From NCBI RefSeq assembly GCF_001426195.1, contig NZ_LMRS01000012.1, forward strand, positions 558,001 through 622,000: a stretch of DNA of 64,000 bases, in the 5' to 3' direction. Positions 55,703 to 64,000 of the stretch are shown piece after piece. This DNA comes from Sphingomonas sp. Leaf339 (GTDB lineage: Bacteria > Pseudomonadota > Alphaproteobacteria > Sphingomonadales > Sphingomonadaceae). Below the pieces are notes generated by a model, which made no database searches, was not told the origin of the DNA, and saw nothing but the letters and a program-made list of their open reading frames with translations. Positions within the stretch are counted from its first letter, which is position 1. The number at the start of each line of letters is the position of its first letter. A program made the position numbers and the translations under genes.

Positions 55703-57448
55703 ATGACCGAGCAAAGCGGAGCCGACATCCTCGTCGAGGCGCTGTGCGATCTCGGTGTCGAGATCGTATTCGGCTATCCCGGCGGCGCCGTCCTGCCGAT
55801 CTATGACGCGCTGTTCCGCTCGGGCCGGATCAAGCACATCCTCGTCCGTCACGAACAGGCGGCGACGCACGCGGCGGAGGGTTATGCCCGCTCCACCGGC
55901 CGGCCCGGAGTCGTGCTCGTCACCTCTGGCCCCGGTGCGACCAACGCCGTCACCGGCATCACTGATGCGCTGCTCGATTCGATCCCGATAGTCGTCATCA
56001 CCGGTCAGGTGCCCACCGCACTGATCGGGACGGACGCGTTCCAGGAAGCGGACACGGTCGGCATCACGCGTCACTGCACCAAGCACAACTATCTGGTGAA
56101 GGACCCCGCCAAGCTGGGCGCGGTGATCCATGAGGCGTTCCACATCGCCACGTCCGGCCGCCCCGGCCCCGTCGTCGTCGACATCCCCAAGGACGTTCAG
56201 GTCGCGACCGCGAAATATGTTCGCCCCGGCCCGATCCAGCACAAGACCTATCGCCCACAGGTGAAAGCCGATCCCAAGGCGATCGAGACGGTGGTCGACA
56301 TGCTCGCCGCCGCTGAACGGCCCGTGCTCTACACCGGCGGCGGCATCATCAATGCCGGCCCCGCCGCGTCGCAGTTATTGCGCGAGCTTGTCCGGCTAAC
56401 CGGCGCGCCCGTCACGTCGACGCTGATGGGCCTCGGCGCCTATCCGGCCAGCGGTCCGCTGTGGCTCGGCATGCTCGGCATGCACGGTACGTACGAGGCG
56501 AACATGGCGATGAACGAGGCCGATCTAGTCATCGCCGTCGGCAGCCGATTCGACGACCGCGTCACCGGCCGGCTCGACGCGTTCAGCCCGAACAGCCGCA
56601 AAGTTCATATCGATATCGACCGGTCGAGCGTGAACAAGAACGTTCGCGTCGACCTGGCCGTGATCGCCGATGCCGGTCACGCGCTGGAGGACATGGTCCG
56701 TGTCTGGAAGGCGCGGCACCACCCGAAGCCTGATCTTGGCGACTGGATGCGACGGATCGAGGGCTGGCGCGCCGTCCGCTGCCTCGATTTCCCGGAGATC
56801 GGCCCCGACATCATGCCGCAACGCGCCGTCCGTGCGCTGTGGGAGGCCACGCACGCCCGCGACCCGATCATCACGACCGAGGTCGGCCAGCACCAGATGT
56901 GGGCGGCGCAGCATTTTGGCTTCGAACTGCCCAACAAATGGCTGACATCGGGCGGTCTGGGTACGATGGGATATGGCCTGCCCGCCGCGATCGGCGCGCA
57001 GCTCGCCAATCCTAATGCGCTGGTCATCGACATCGCCGGCGAAGCGTCGATCCAGATGAACATCCAGGAACTGGCCACCGCCGGCCAGTACCGCCTGCCG
57101 GTCAAGGTGTTCATCCTGAACAACGAATATATGGGCATGGTCCGCCAGTGGCAGGAACTGACCTATTCCTCGCGTTACGCCGAGAGCTACAGCGAATCGC
57201 TGCCCGATTTCGTCAAGCTGGCCGAGGCTTATGGGTGGAAGGGTATTCGTATCGAAACCCGCGACCAACTCGATGCCGGCATCGCCGATATGCTGGCCTA
57301 TGACGGCCCGGTGATGGTCGATTGCCGGGTATCGAAACTGACCAACTGCTTCCCGATGATCCCGTCGGGTGCGGCGCACACCGACATGATCCTGCAGGCC
57401 AACGAAGTGTCCGGCGAAATGGACGACGAAGCCAAGGCGCTGGTCTGA
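55703..57448 (+). CDS. ilvB: Acetolactate synthase large subunit
   Basis: A 581-residue thiamine-diphosphate enzyme making 2-acetolactate or 2-aceto-2-hydroxybutyrate, the first common step to valine, leucine and isoleucine. The catalytic Glu is in LVRHEQAATHAAEGYAR; the ThDP/Mg site is in DIAGEASIQMNIQELATAGQ with VFILNNEYMGMV. In this motif Glu stands where many homologues have Asp (GD), so GEASIQMN may be a lineage variant. FAD-region sequence (GMLGMHGTYEAN; GSRFDDRVTGRL) is standard. It heads ilvB-ilvH-ilvC. Confidence 0.95.
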   Translation: MTEQSGADILVEALCDLGVEIVFGYPGGAVLPIYDALFRSGRIKHILVRHEQAATHAAEGYARSTGRPGVVLVTSGPGATNAVTGITDALLDSIPIVVITGQVPTALIGTDAFQEADTVGITRHCTKHNYLVKDPAKLGAVIHEAFHIATSGRPGPVVVDIPKDVQVATAKYVRPGPIQHKTYRPQVKADPKAIETVVDMLAAAERPVLYTGGGIINAGPAASQLLRELVRLTGAPVTSTLMGLGAYPASGPLWLGMLGMHGTYEANMAMNEADLVIAVGSRFDDRVTGRLDAFSPNSRKVHIDIDRSSVNKNVRVDLAVIADAGHALEDMVRVWKARHHPKPDLGDWMRRIEGWRAVRCLDFPEIGPDIMPQRAVRALWEATHARDPIITTEVGQHQMWAAQHFGFELPNKWLTSGGLGTMGYGLPAAIGAQLANPNALVIDIAGEASIQMNIQELATAGQYRLPVKVFILNNEYMGMVRQWQELTYSSRYAESYSESLPDFVKLAEAYGWKGIRIETRDQLDAGIADMLAYDGPVMVDCRVSKLTNCFPMIPSGAAHTDMILQANEVSGEMDDEAKALV

Positions 57449-57458
57449 CCCTCCTGGC

Positions 57459-57548
57459 CCCCTCCCGCTTGCGGGAGGGGTTTGGGACTGTGAGCAAACG
57501 TCGCTTTCACCAACCTGCCTTCCCCCGACTCCTCCCGCCAGCGGGAGG
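57459..57548. repeat. Paired palindromes between ilvB and ilvH
   Basis: CCCCTCCCGC-TT-GCGGGAGGGG (57459-57480) and CCTCCCGC-CA-GCGGGAGG (57531-57548) share the same stem and lie 50 bases apart. They fill most of the 114-bp gap between the two subunit genes. This is a REP-like pair; as an mRNA structure it could change the IlvB:IlvH ratio. Confidence 0.75.
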
Positions 57549-57562
57549 GGAGAGAGATCGAA

Positions 57563-59147
<1,585 letters not shown>

Positions 59148-59155
59148 GGGCGACG

Positions 59156-59238
59156 GGATGCGGGCGGTTCAGGCCGTTCGCATCCTCTCCCCACTGAAAT
59201 CGCCCCTAGCTGTCATCCCGGCGTTCGCCGGGTGACAG
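59156..59238 (+). terminator. Two hairpins after ilvC, the first a probable terminator
   Basis: GGATGCG (59156-59162) pairs with CGCATCC (59179-59185); the inside also pairs (GGCGG/CCG). A second palindrome, CTGTCATCCCGGCG-TT-CGCCGGGTGACAG (59210-59238, arms of about 13 bases), looks like a dispersed TCATCCCGGCG repeat. Neither has a clear T-run, so termination is likely but unproven. Confidence 0.45.
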
Positions 59239-59355
59239 GTAGGGGAGTAAAGATCGGCGGACGACACCCCGGCGAAACGCACCGTTGCCGCCTCGGCGTT
59301 TGACGCGGCCTGTTCGGACCGCCACGTTGCGCGGCAATCAACAGGGAGTTTTCCA

Positions 59356-59958
59356 ATGCGTCTCGTCCTCGCCGCCGCCGCCATGCTGATCGCGGCTCCG
59401 CTTCTCGCCCAGACCGGCACGCCCGGCACCCCCAACAAGGCGCTTGTCACCGCCGGCACCTATCCGGTCGACCCCAATCACACGCAGGTGACGTGGCAGG
59501 TCAACCATATGGGCTTCTCGATGCTGCAGGGTCAGTTCGGCGCCTCGGGCGGTTCGATCACGATCGATCCGGCGAAGCCCAACGATACTAAGGTCGAAGT
59601 GACCTTCGCGGTCGATCAACTGTCGACCACCTCGCCGCGCTTTGCAGAGCATCTGAAGTCGAAGGACTTCTTCGACGCCGCCGCCAACCCCACCGCCCGC
59701 TTCGTATCGACCAGCGTGCGCGCCACCGGCGACCGCGCCGTCATCACCGGCAACCTGACGATCAAGGGCGTGACCAGGCCCGTCACGCTGCAGGCCAGTT
59801 TCGTCGGTGCCGGCGCGAACCCGATGAGCAAGAAGCTGAACTTCGGCTTCCGCGCGACCGGATCGATCAGCCGCAACGACTTCGGTCTCGGCATGGCCGT
59901 GCCCGTCGTGTCGGACAAGGTCGATCTGACGATCAACGCCGCCTTCGCTGCCCAATAA
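59356..59958 (+). CDS. YceI family periplasmic lipid-binding-like protein
   Basis: A 200-residue protein with a signal peptide (MRLVLAAAAMLIAAPLLAQ). The mature part is a YceI lipocalin-like barrel: YPVDPNHTQVTWQVNHMGFSMLQGQFGA, VEVTFAVDQLSTTSPRFAEHLKSKDFFDA and GNLTIKGVTRPVTLQASF (quoted by short parts). YceI proteins bind isoprenoid-type lipids; the cellular role is unknown. AACAGGGAG precedes the start. It lies 208 bp after ilvC and is convergent with the BLUF genes. Confidence 0.9.
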   Translation: MRLVLAAAAMLIAAPLLAQTGTPGTPNKALVTAGTYPVDPNHTQVTWQVNHMGFSMLQGQFGASGGSITIDPAKPNDTKVEVTFAVDQLSTTSPRFAEHLKSKDFFDAAANPTARFVSTSVRATGDRAVITGNLTIKGVTRPVTLQASFVGAGANPMSKKLNFGFRATGSISRNDFGLGMAVPVVSDKVDLTINAAFAAQ

Positions 59959-59992
59959 GCCGCCCGGTAAGATGACGGATCGCCGCGCGGTG

Positions 59993-60385
59993 TCAGGCCG
60001 CGCGGTGCACCTGAGCAAAGCCCTCGAATGTCGCACGCACCGACGGCGCGGCCTTTGCGGTCAGCGCGTCGATCCGGGTCATCGCTTCGCCCCCGTCGTC
60101 GGCCGGGCGATAAGCCATTGCCCACGCGCCGAACTCTCTTGCCGCGATGATCCGATCGGACAGCATCACGACCGCTCGATGCCGTTCATCCTGCCGTATC
60201 CGCGCCAGGGTCGTCGCGACCGCATCCTCCTTCCCCTCGAGCGCCTGAAGGAAACGCTTGCCGTCGAAGAACAGCAGGCCGGTGACGTTGACCCGAGCAT
60301 TGTTACGCTGCGATACGACCATCAGGTCGTCGATATCCAACACGGCGACGCGGTGCAGGGTACTGATGCAAACGATCTGTCGCAT
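59993..60385 (-). CDS. BLUF domain protein 1, photoactive Tyr replaced by Cys
   Basis: A 130-residue single BLUF (blue-light using FAD) domain. The fold signature is MRQIVCISTL ... NNARVNVTGLLFFDGKRFLQALEG then RIRQDERHRAVVMLSDRII and EFGAWAMAY. The Asn (NNAR) and Gln (FLQALEG) that hydrogen-bond flavin are present, as is the Trp near the C-terminal strand. The essential Tyr, normally in the first strand as in IVYIS, is Cys6 here (codon TGC). In AppA and PixD, losing this Tyr abolishes the normal photocycle. The protein stands alone with no output domain and lies downstream of the second BLUF gene, probably co-transcribed. Confidence 0.88.
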   Translation of the reverse strand: MRQIVCISTLHRVAVLDIDDLMVVSQRNNARVNVTGLLFFDGKRFLQALEGKEDAVATTLARIRQDERHRAVVMLSDRIIAAREFGAWAMAYRPADDGGEAMTRIDALTAKAAPSVRATFEGFAQVHRAA

Positions 60386-60448
60386 CTCTGGTCTCTTGTC
60401 GGTGCGTCGTCCCCGATCCGATCCCGTGGGGCCTGTCCTGAAGATCGG

Positions 60449-60844
60449 CTACGCTGCCCGGCGCATCCGCATGAAGGCATCGAAGGTATCGCGCGCCGCC
60501 GGCGACGCATGCGCCGACAGGATCGCCATTCGTGCGATCGTCGGCAGATCGGATTCCGCCGGCGGGCGATACGCCATCGCCTCCACCCCGAACTCGCGCC
60601 GTTCGATCCCGCGATCGGACAGGATCAGGATCGACTGATGCCGGGGATCGCCCTGAATCCGGGTGAAGGTCTGTTGCACCGGCCCCGCCGCCCCCTCGAT
60701 CGCGTGGAGGAACCGGCGGCCGTCGAAGAACAACATGCCCGTCACCAATTGCCCGGCATTGCGGCGGCGCGCGGTCGCCAGGATCGCCGGGACGTCGGCG
60801 ACGACGTTCTGGCACAGGCTGCTGATATAGACGATCTGGCGCAT
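60449..60844 (-). CDS. BLUF domain protein 2, photoactive Gln replaced by His
   Basis: A 131-residue single BLUF domain, paralogous to the gene 63 bp downstream: MRQIVYISSL ... RRNAGQLVTGMLFFDGRRFLHAIEG then RIQGDPRHQSILILSDRGI and EFGVEAMAY. The Tyr (IVYIS) is retained, but the flavin-contacting Gln is His (FLHAIEG, codon CAC), and the Trp seen in the other protein is Glu (GVEAMAY). Asn is retained. Gln is the centre of the hydrogen-bond switch in known BLUF proteins, so light sensing should be altered or absent. ATG 60844 gives the typical start; the open frame further upstream is not supported. Confidence 0.88.
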   Translation of the reverse strand: MRQIVYISSLCQNVVADVPAILATARRRNAGQLVTGMLFFDGRRFLHAIEGAAGPVQQTFTRIQGDPRHQSILILSDRGIERREFGVEAMAYRPPAESDLPTIARMAILSAHASPAARDTFDAFMRMRRAA

Positions 60845-60965
60845 TCGGCTCCTTCCGGCAAATTGGTGCCGAACCCGACCTAACCCATCGCCGTTAAGGA
60901 AAAGTGCGCGAGCGCCATCGCCACCGATGGACAAACGGCCGGCCCGGCGGCATGGGAGGGACACG

Positions 60966-61010
60966 ATGATGCGTGCGGCGCTCCTGACCCTGCGACTTAC
61001 CCGCCCTTAG
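60966..61010 (+). CDS. leuL: leuA leader peptide
   Basis: A 14-codon frame, [14 protein letters not shown], with four leucine codons (CTC, CTG, CTG, CTT) within six codons. GGGAGGG (60953-60965 region) gives a strong ribosome binding site at proper spacing. It stops within the first arm of a set of mutually exclusive hairpins ahead of leuA, the layout of a leucine attenuator. The GGGAGG-ATG pair alone would be too little, but the Leu run plus structures make the call convincing. Confidence 0.75.
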   Translation: MMRAALLTLRLTRP

Positions 61011-61095
61011 GGCGGTCGTGCACGCATGCGCACTTCCCTAAGGGCCGACGACCACCCATACGCGCCATAATGGCCGCGCGGGTTCTTCATCCGTG
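61001..61095 (+). promoter_or_regulatory. leuA attenuator, alternative RNA hairpins
   Basis: CCGCCC-TTA-GGGCGG (61001-61015) overlaps the leader stop codon. GCCCTTAGGG (61003-61012) pairs perfectly with CCCTAAGGGC (61036-61045), while GGTCGT (61014-61019) pairs with ACGACC (61048-61053); these helices exclude each other. A later GCGCCAT/ATGGC(C)GC hairpin (about 61072-61089) followed by GGTTCTTC could be a weak terminator. Together they form an antiterminator/terminator set. Confidence 0.65.
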
Positions 61096-61117
61096 GCGGC
61101 GAAGCCGGGAAGTTATC

Positions 61118-62773
61118 ATGCTCCGCGATCCATCGACCAAGTACCGACCGTTCCCGCCCATCGCCCTGCCCGACCGGCAATGGCCGTCGCGCACCATCAC
61201 CCACGCCCCCCGCTGGCTGTCCACCGACCTGCGCGACGGCAATCAGGCGTTGATCGACCCGATGGGCGCGGAAAAGAAGACGCGGCTGTTCGACCTGCTC
61301 TGTAAGGTCGGGCTCAAGGAGATCGAGGTCGGCTTCCCCTCCGCTGGCGCGACCGAGTTCGACTTCATCTCCGGCCTCGTCCGCGACGGCCGCATCCCCG
61401 ACGACGTCACCATCCAGGTGCTGACCCAGTCGCGCCGCGACCTGATCGAGGCCAGCTTCGCCAGCCTGAAGGGCGCGAGGACCGCGATCGTCCACCTCTA
61501 CAACGCGGTCAGTCCGGCATGGCGCAAGATTGTGTTCGGCATGACCCGCGAAGAGGTGAAGGCGATCGCCATCGCCGGCGCCAAGGTGCTCCGCGACGGG
61601 GCCGCGAAACAGCCCGATACCGACTGGTTCTTCGAATACAGCCCGGAAACCTTCTCCACCGCCGAACTCGATTTCTCCGTCGAGGTATGCGCGGCGGTGA
61701 TGGACGTGCTGCGCCCGACGCCGGATCATCCCCTGATCCTGAACCTGCCCGCCACGGTCGAATGCGCGACGCCCAACGTCTATGCCGACCAGATCGAATG
61801 GTTCGGCCGCAACATCCCCAACCGCGACAGCGTCGTCATCTCGCTTCACACCCACAACGATCGCGGCACCGGCGTCGCGGCGGCGGAACTGGGTATGATG
61901 GCGGGGGCGGACCGGGTCGAGGGTTGTCTGCTCGGCAATGGCGAGCGTACCGGCAATTGCGATCTCGTGACGCTGGCGCTGAACCTGTACACGCAAGGGG
62001 TCGATCCGAGACTCGACCTGTCGGACATCGACGAGGTGGTGAACACCGTCACCTATTGCACCAACCTGCCCATCCATCCGCGCACACCCTATGCCGGCGA
62101 CCTCGTCTTCACCGCCTTTTCCGGATCGCATCAGGACGCGATCAAGAAGGGCTTCGTGGCGCAGGGCCAGCGTAACGACGGCCTGTGGGAAGTACCCTAT
62201 CTGCCGATCGACCCCGCCGATCTCGGCCGCAGTTACGAAGCGGTGATCCGCGTCAATTCGCAGTCGGGCAAGGGCGGCGTCGCGTGGGTGATCGAGCAGG
62301 ACAAGGGCCTGAAACTGCCCAAGCGTCTGCAGGCCGATTTCAGCCGCCACGTGCAGGCGCTGGCCGACGAGACCAGCCGCGAACTCGGCGCCGCCGATAT
62401 CTGGGGCCGGTTCGAGGCGACCTACCTCCCCCGCCCCGGCGACCGCTTCGTGCTGCGCGATTACGAGGAGACCGGCACCGCCGGCCAGCGCCTGTTCGTC
62501 GGCCACGTCTCGGTCGATGGCGTCGACCGGTCGATCTCGGGGCGCGGCAACGGCCTGATCTCCGGCGTGATCGACGCGCTGGGCGAGACGGGGCCGACGC
62601 TCGACGTCGTCGATTACAGCGAACACGCGATCGGCCACGGCGCCGATGCGCAGGCCGCCGCCTATGTCGAATGCCGCTCCGCCGATGGTCGCACGGTGTT
62701 CGGCGTCGGCCTCGACAGCGACATCGCCACCGCCAGCGTCCGCGCGGTGTTGAGTGCTGCCAATCGGGCATGA
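61118..62773 (+). CDS. leuA: 2-isopropylmalate synthase
   Basis: A 551-residue enzyme that condenses 2-oxoisovalerate with acetyl-CoA, the first committed step to leucine. Catalytic sequence is [16 protein letters not shown] near the start, [26 protein letters not shown] with the metal histidines, and [21 protein letters not shown]-terminal regulatory domain ([23 protein letters not shown]) binds leucine. The length and the [18 protein letters not shown] start correspond to the type 2 (actinobacterial/fungal-like, LeuA2) form. ATG 61118 begins 107 bp after the leader stop. Confidence 0.95.
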   Translation: MLRDPSTKYRPFPPIALPDRQWPSRTITHAPRWLSTDLRDGNQALIDPMGAEKKTRLFDLLCKVGLKEIEVGFPSAGATEFDFISGLVRDGRIPDDVTIQVLTQSRRDLIEASFASLKGARTAIVHLYNAVSPAWRKIVFGMTREEVKAIAIAGAKVLRDGAAKQPDTDWFFEYSPETFSTAELDFSVEVCAAVMDVLRPTPDHPLILNLPATVECATPNVYADQIEWFGRNIPNRDSVVISLHTHNDRGTGVAAAELGMMAGADRVEGCLLGNGERTGNCDLVTLALNLYTQGVDPRLDLSDIDEVVNTVTYCTNLPIHPRTPYAGDLVFTAFSGSHQDAIKKGFVAQGQRNDGLWEVPYLPIDPADLGRSYEAVIRVNSQSGKGGVAWVIEQDKGLKLPKRLQADFSRHVQALADETSRELGAADIWGRFEATYLPRPGDRFVLRDYEETGTAGQRLFVGHVSVDGVDRSISGRGNGLISGVIDALGETGPTLDVVDYSEHAIGHGADAQAAAYVECRSADGRTVFGVGLDSDIATASVRAVLSAANRA

Positions 62774-62843
62774 TCTCAGGACTTTAGGGAACGCCTTCCC
62801 GGCTCGCCGGTTCGTCTCCCGATATCCTTTGGGAGACGGACCG

Positions 62844-63164
62844 ATGGCCAGCGAGCACAATCCGACGAAGAAGATGGCGACCAATGCGCAAAAGGGCCTC
62901 GACCTGCGCGACCGCTTCGATCGCGGCGGCACCGACGTCGGCGTGAAGCGCGCGAAACAGATCGTCGAAGGCAAGCCGATGTCTGACGCCGACGTAAAAT
63001 CGATGCACAGCTACTTCGCCCGCCACGACGTCGACAAGGACACCAAAAGCCACGACTGGGGAAACGAGGATGACCCCTCCGCCGGTTACGTCGCCTGGCT
63101 GCTATGGGGTGGCGACGAGGGCAAGACCTGGGCCGACAAGGAGCGTGAGAAGATCGAGGAGTAG
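62844..63164 (+). CDS. Small conserved-looking hypothetical protein
   Basis: A 106-residue soluble, charged protein: SEHNPTKKMATNAQKGLDLR, GGTDVGVKRAKQIVEGKPMS, then DADVKSMHSYFARHDVDKDT and WLLWGGDEGKTW. I recall similar short proteins from phage-related and chromosomal regions of alphaproteobacteria (GLxLR, GGTxVGxARA, MxSYFxRHxVDK, ISWLLWGGDxG), where they are annotated only as hypothetical. GGGAGA lies upstream of ATG 62844. It contains two Trp in a WLLWGG motif. Function is unknown. Confidence 0.7.
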   Translation: MASEHNPTKKMATNAQKGLDLRDRFDRGGTDVGVKRAKQIVEGKPMSDADVKSMHSYFARHDVDKDTKSHDWGNEDDPSAGYVAWLLWGGDEGKTWADKEREKIEE

Positions 63165-63410
63165 AAGCGCTCTCTCTCCCGGTTTCTCAAAACTGGACCA
63201 AACCGACCGACCGAGAACGCAAATTGATCCGTCGGCGAATTACTTTGCGGCGCTATGTCCTACACGCCCGGACGCGATTATATCCGTCCAACGACTGTTC
63301 TTTCTCACCGTCGATCCAGACGCCGGCTACGCTCTCGCGCGCGTGTACGCGCCCGCGCGCGGCCGTGAGTGCGACTTTAGTGACTTTCCGTGCCCGAACC
63401 CGGTCGGGCA

Positions 63411-64000
63411 TCACCCCGTCAGGTGAACGAAATCCCGCGCGAATGGCACCAGATGCGCGCCGCCATCGACGTACAGGATTTGCCGGTCGAGCGACGGCAT
63501 CGACGCACAGAACAGGACGGCTGCGGCAATATCATCCGGCGTCGGCAGTCGCCGGAGCGGCATCAGATCGGCGAGCGCCGCCATCTGATCGTCGGTATAA
63601 TCCCCGGTCGGCAGCGTCAGCCCCGGCGCGACGCCGTTCACGCGCACCCCCGCCGCGCCGATCCGTGTGGCGCCGGCCAGCGCCAGTTTCGCCAGCGTAT
63701 AGGACAGTTGGTCCGGGTGCGGATGCGCGATCCGCTGGTCGAGGATGTTGACGATCGATCGATCGCCCTCCCCCGCGGTCGCCGTGAATGCCTGCATCAG
63801 CAGCACTGGCGCCGCGGCGTTGATCGCATGGGCCTGTGCCAGATCATCCGCCGTCACGTCTGCCAACACATCCTGCCCGAACAGCGACGCGCCATTAACG
63901 AGCAGATCCGGCACCCACCCAAAACAGGCCGTCACCTCGGCATATAGCGCCGTCGCTCGGGCCGGATCGGCGAAATCCGCTACGAAACCCTGCCAGACAC
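63411..64000 (-). CDS. SDR family oxidoreductase (3' part; 5' end beyond the window)
   Basis: The visible 196 codons hold the C-terminal two thirds of a short-chain dehydrogenase: NGASLFG, INAAAPVLLMQAF, ILDQRIAHPHPDQLSYTLAK with the catalytic YxxxK, VRVNGVAPGLTLP, PDDIAAAVLFCAS and the terminal QILYVDGGAHLV. The ILDQR strand and the missing SxxxY spacing recall pteridine reductase/FolM-type SDRs. The N-terminal NAD(P) motif lies outside the window, so cofactor and substrate cannot be given. The gap 63165-63410 (246 bp) before it holds GC-rich palindromes but no gene that I can see. Confidence 0.85.
   Translation of the reverse strand, partial: VWQGFVADFADPARATALYAEVTACFGWVPDLLVNGASLFGQDVLADVTADDLAQAHAINAAAPVLLMQAFTATAGEGDRSIVNILDQRIAHPHPDQLSYTLAKLALAGATRIGAAGVRVNGVAPGLTLPTGDYTDDQMAALADLMPLRRLPTPDDIAAAVLFCASMPSLDRQILYVDGGAHLVPFARDFVHLTG

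Noticed and set aside
63165..63410. Possible small gene between the 106-aa hypothetical gene and the SDR gene
   Set aside because: Open frames there lack ribosome binding sites and cross GC-rich palindromes (GCGCGCGTGTACGCGC); no domain or signal peptide.

Overview
The window is high-GC DNA, densely coding on both strands, and reads as chromosome of a sphingomonad alphaproteobacterium (Sphingomonas or a close relative). The assignment rests on gene content recognised from the translations: an alphaproteobacterial PEP-CTERM tail (PEPATWAMMLVGFG), a Weimberg-type xylose cluster resembling xylXBC of Caulobacter, an archaeal/eukaryote-type prolyl-tRNA synthetase, malate synthase G, the serB/miaA/ilvBHC/leuA neighbourhood, and intergenic palindromes of a kind common in this group. 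I saw no rRNA, tRNA, CRISPR array, insertion sequence, integrase or phage module, so this looks like core chromosome with a few accessory inserts.

Layout. 1-2.35 kb (minus): the 5' part of a TamA/BamA-like outer membrane protein gene, then a coupled trio (small membrane protein, prepilin peptidase, secreted 151-aa protein). 2.4-7.7 kb: a thiolase, a MAPEG protein, a metallophosphoesterase, a heme catalase-like protein and a polytopic GT-C-like membrane protein. 7.9-11.1 kb (minus): pyruvate dehydrogenase E2, a hot-dog thioesterase and lipoamide dehydrogenase. 11.2-15.2 kb (plus): universal stress protein, glycerophosphodiesterase and a large PhoX phosphatase with both a Tat motif and a lipobox. 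15.4-19.7 kb (plus): xylX-xylB-xylC and a sugar transporter. 20-29.7 kb: PEP-CTERM protein, then marR-glcB-gamma-carbonic anhydrase (minus) divergent from the tyrosine/homogentisate genes hpd, hmgA, maiA and a Rieske ferredoxin, followed by an AT-richer accessory gene and a VirJ-like hydrolase. 29.9-35.4 kb: MaoC hydratase, thiolase, a flavin/PPOX-type stress protein, PHA depolymerase and an ABC exporter. 35.4-40.3 kb (minus): RNase R, a K+ channel with RCK domain, and proS. 40.4-42.3 kb (minus): a chemoreceptor coupled to a small membrane protein. 42.4-46.8 kb (minus): gatC-gatA-glycosyltransferase-gatB. 46.9-51.3 kb (plus): a DUF3089 hydrolase, ruvX, a small hypothetical gene, pyrB and a pyrC lacking its metal site. 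51.5-53.8 kb (minus): a three-gene ParA / RHH-like / TPR-lipoprotein cassette. 53.8-62.8 kb: serB, miaA, ilvB, ilvH, ilvC, a YceI protein, two BLUF genes and leuA with an apparent leucine leader peptide. 62.8-64 kb: a small hypothetical gene and the 3' part of an SDR gene.

How the parts connect. Tyrosine breakdown (hpd, hmgA, maiA) yields fumarate and acetoacetate. Acetoacetate can become acetyl-CoA, and malate synthase G, encoded with the divergent MarR regulator, is one entry point for C2 units. The 26.8-27.9 kb and xyl genes are translationally coupled through ATGA overlaps. Branched-chain amino acid synthesis is nearly contiguous (ilvB-ilvH-ilvC ... leuA) and leuA appears to be controlled by transcription attenuation.

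The observations I would follow first are the tandem BLUF proteins that have each lost a different key photochemistry residue, the leuA leader/attenuator, the ParA/RHH/TPR-lipoprotein cassette, and the chemoreceptor coupled to a small membrane protein. All family assignments were made by reading translations; no database search was run.
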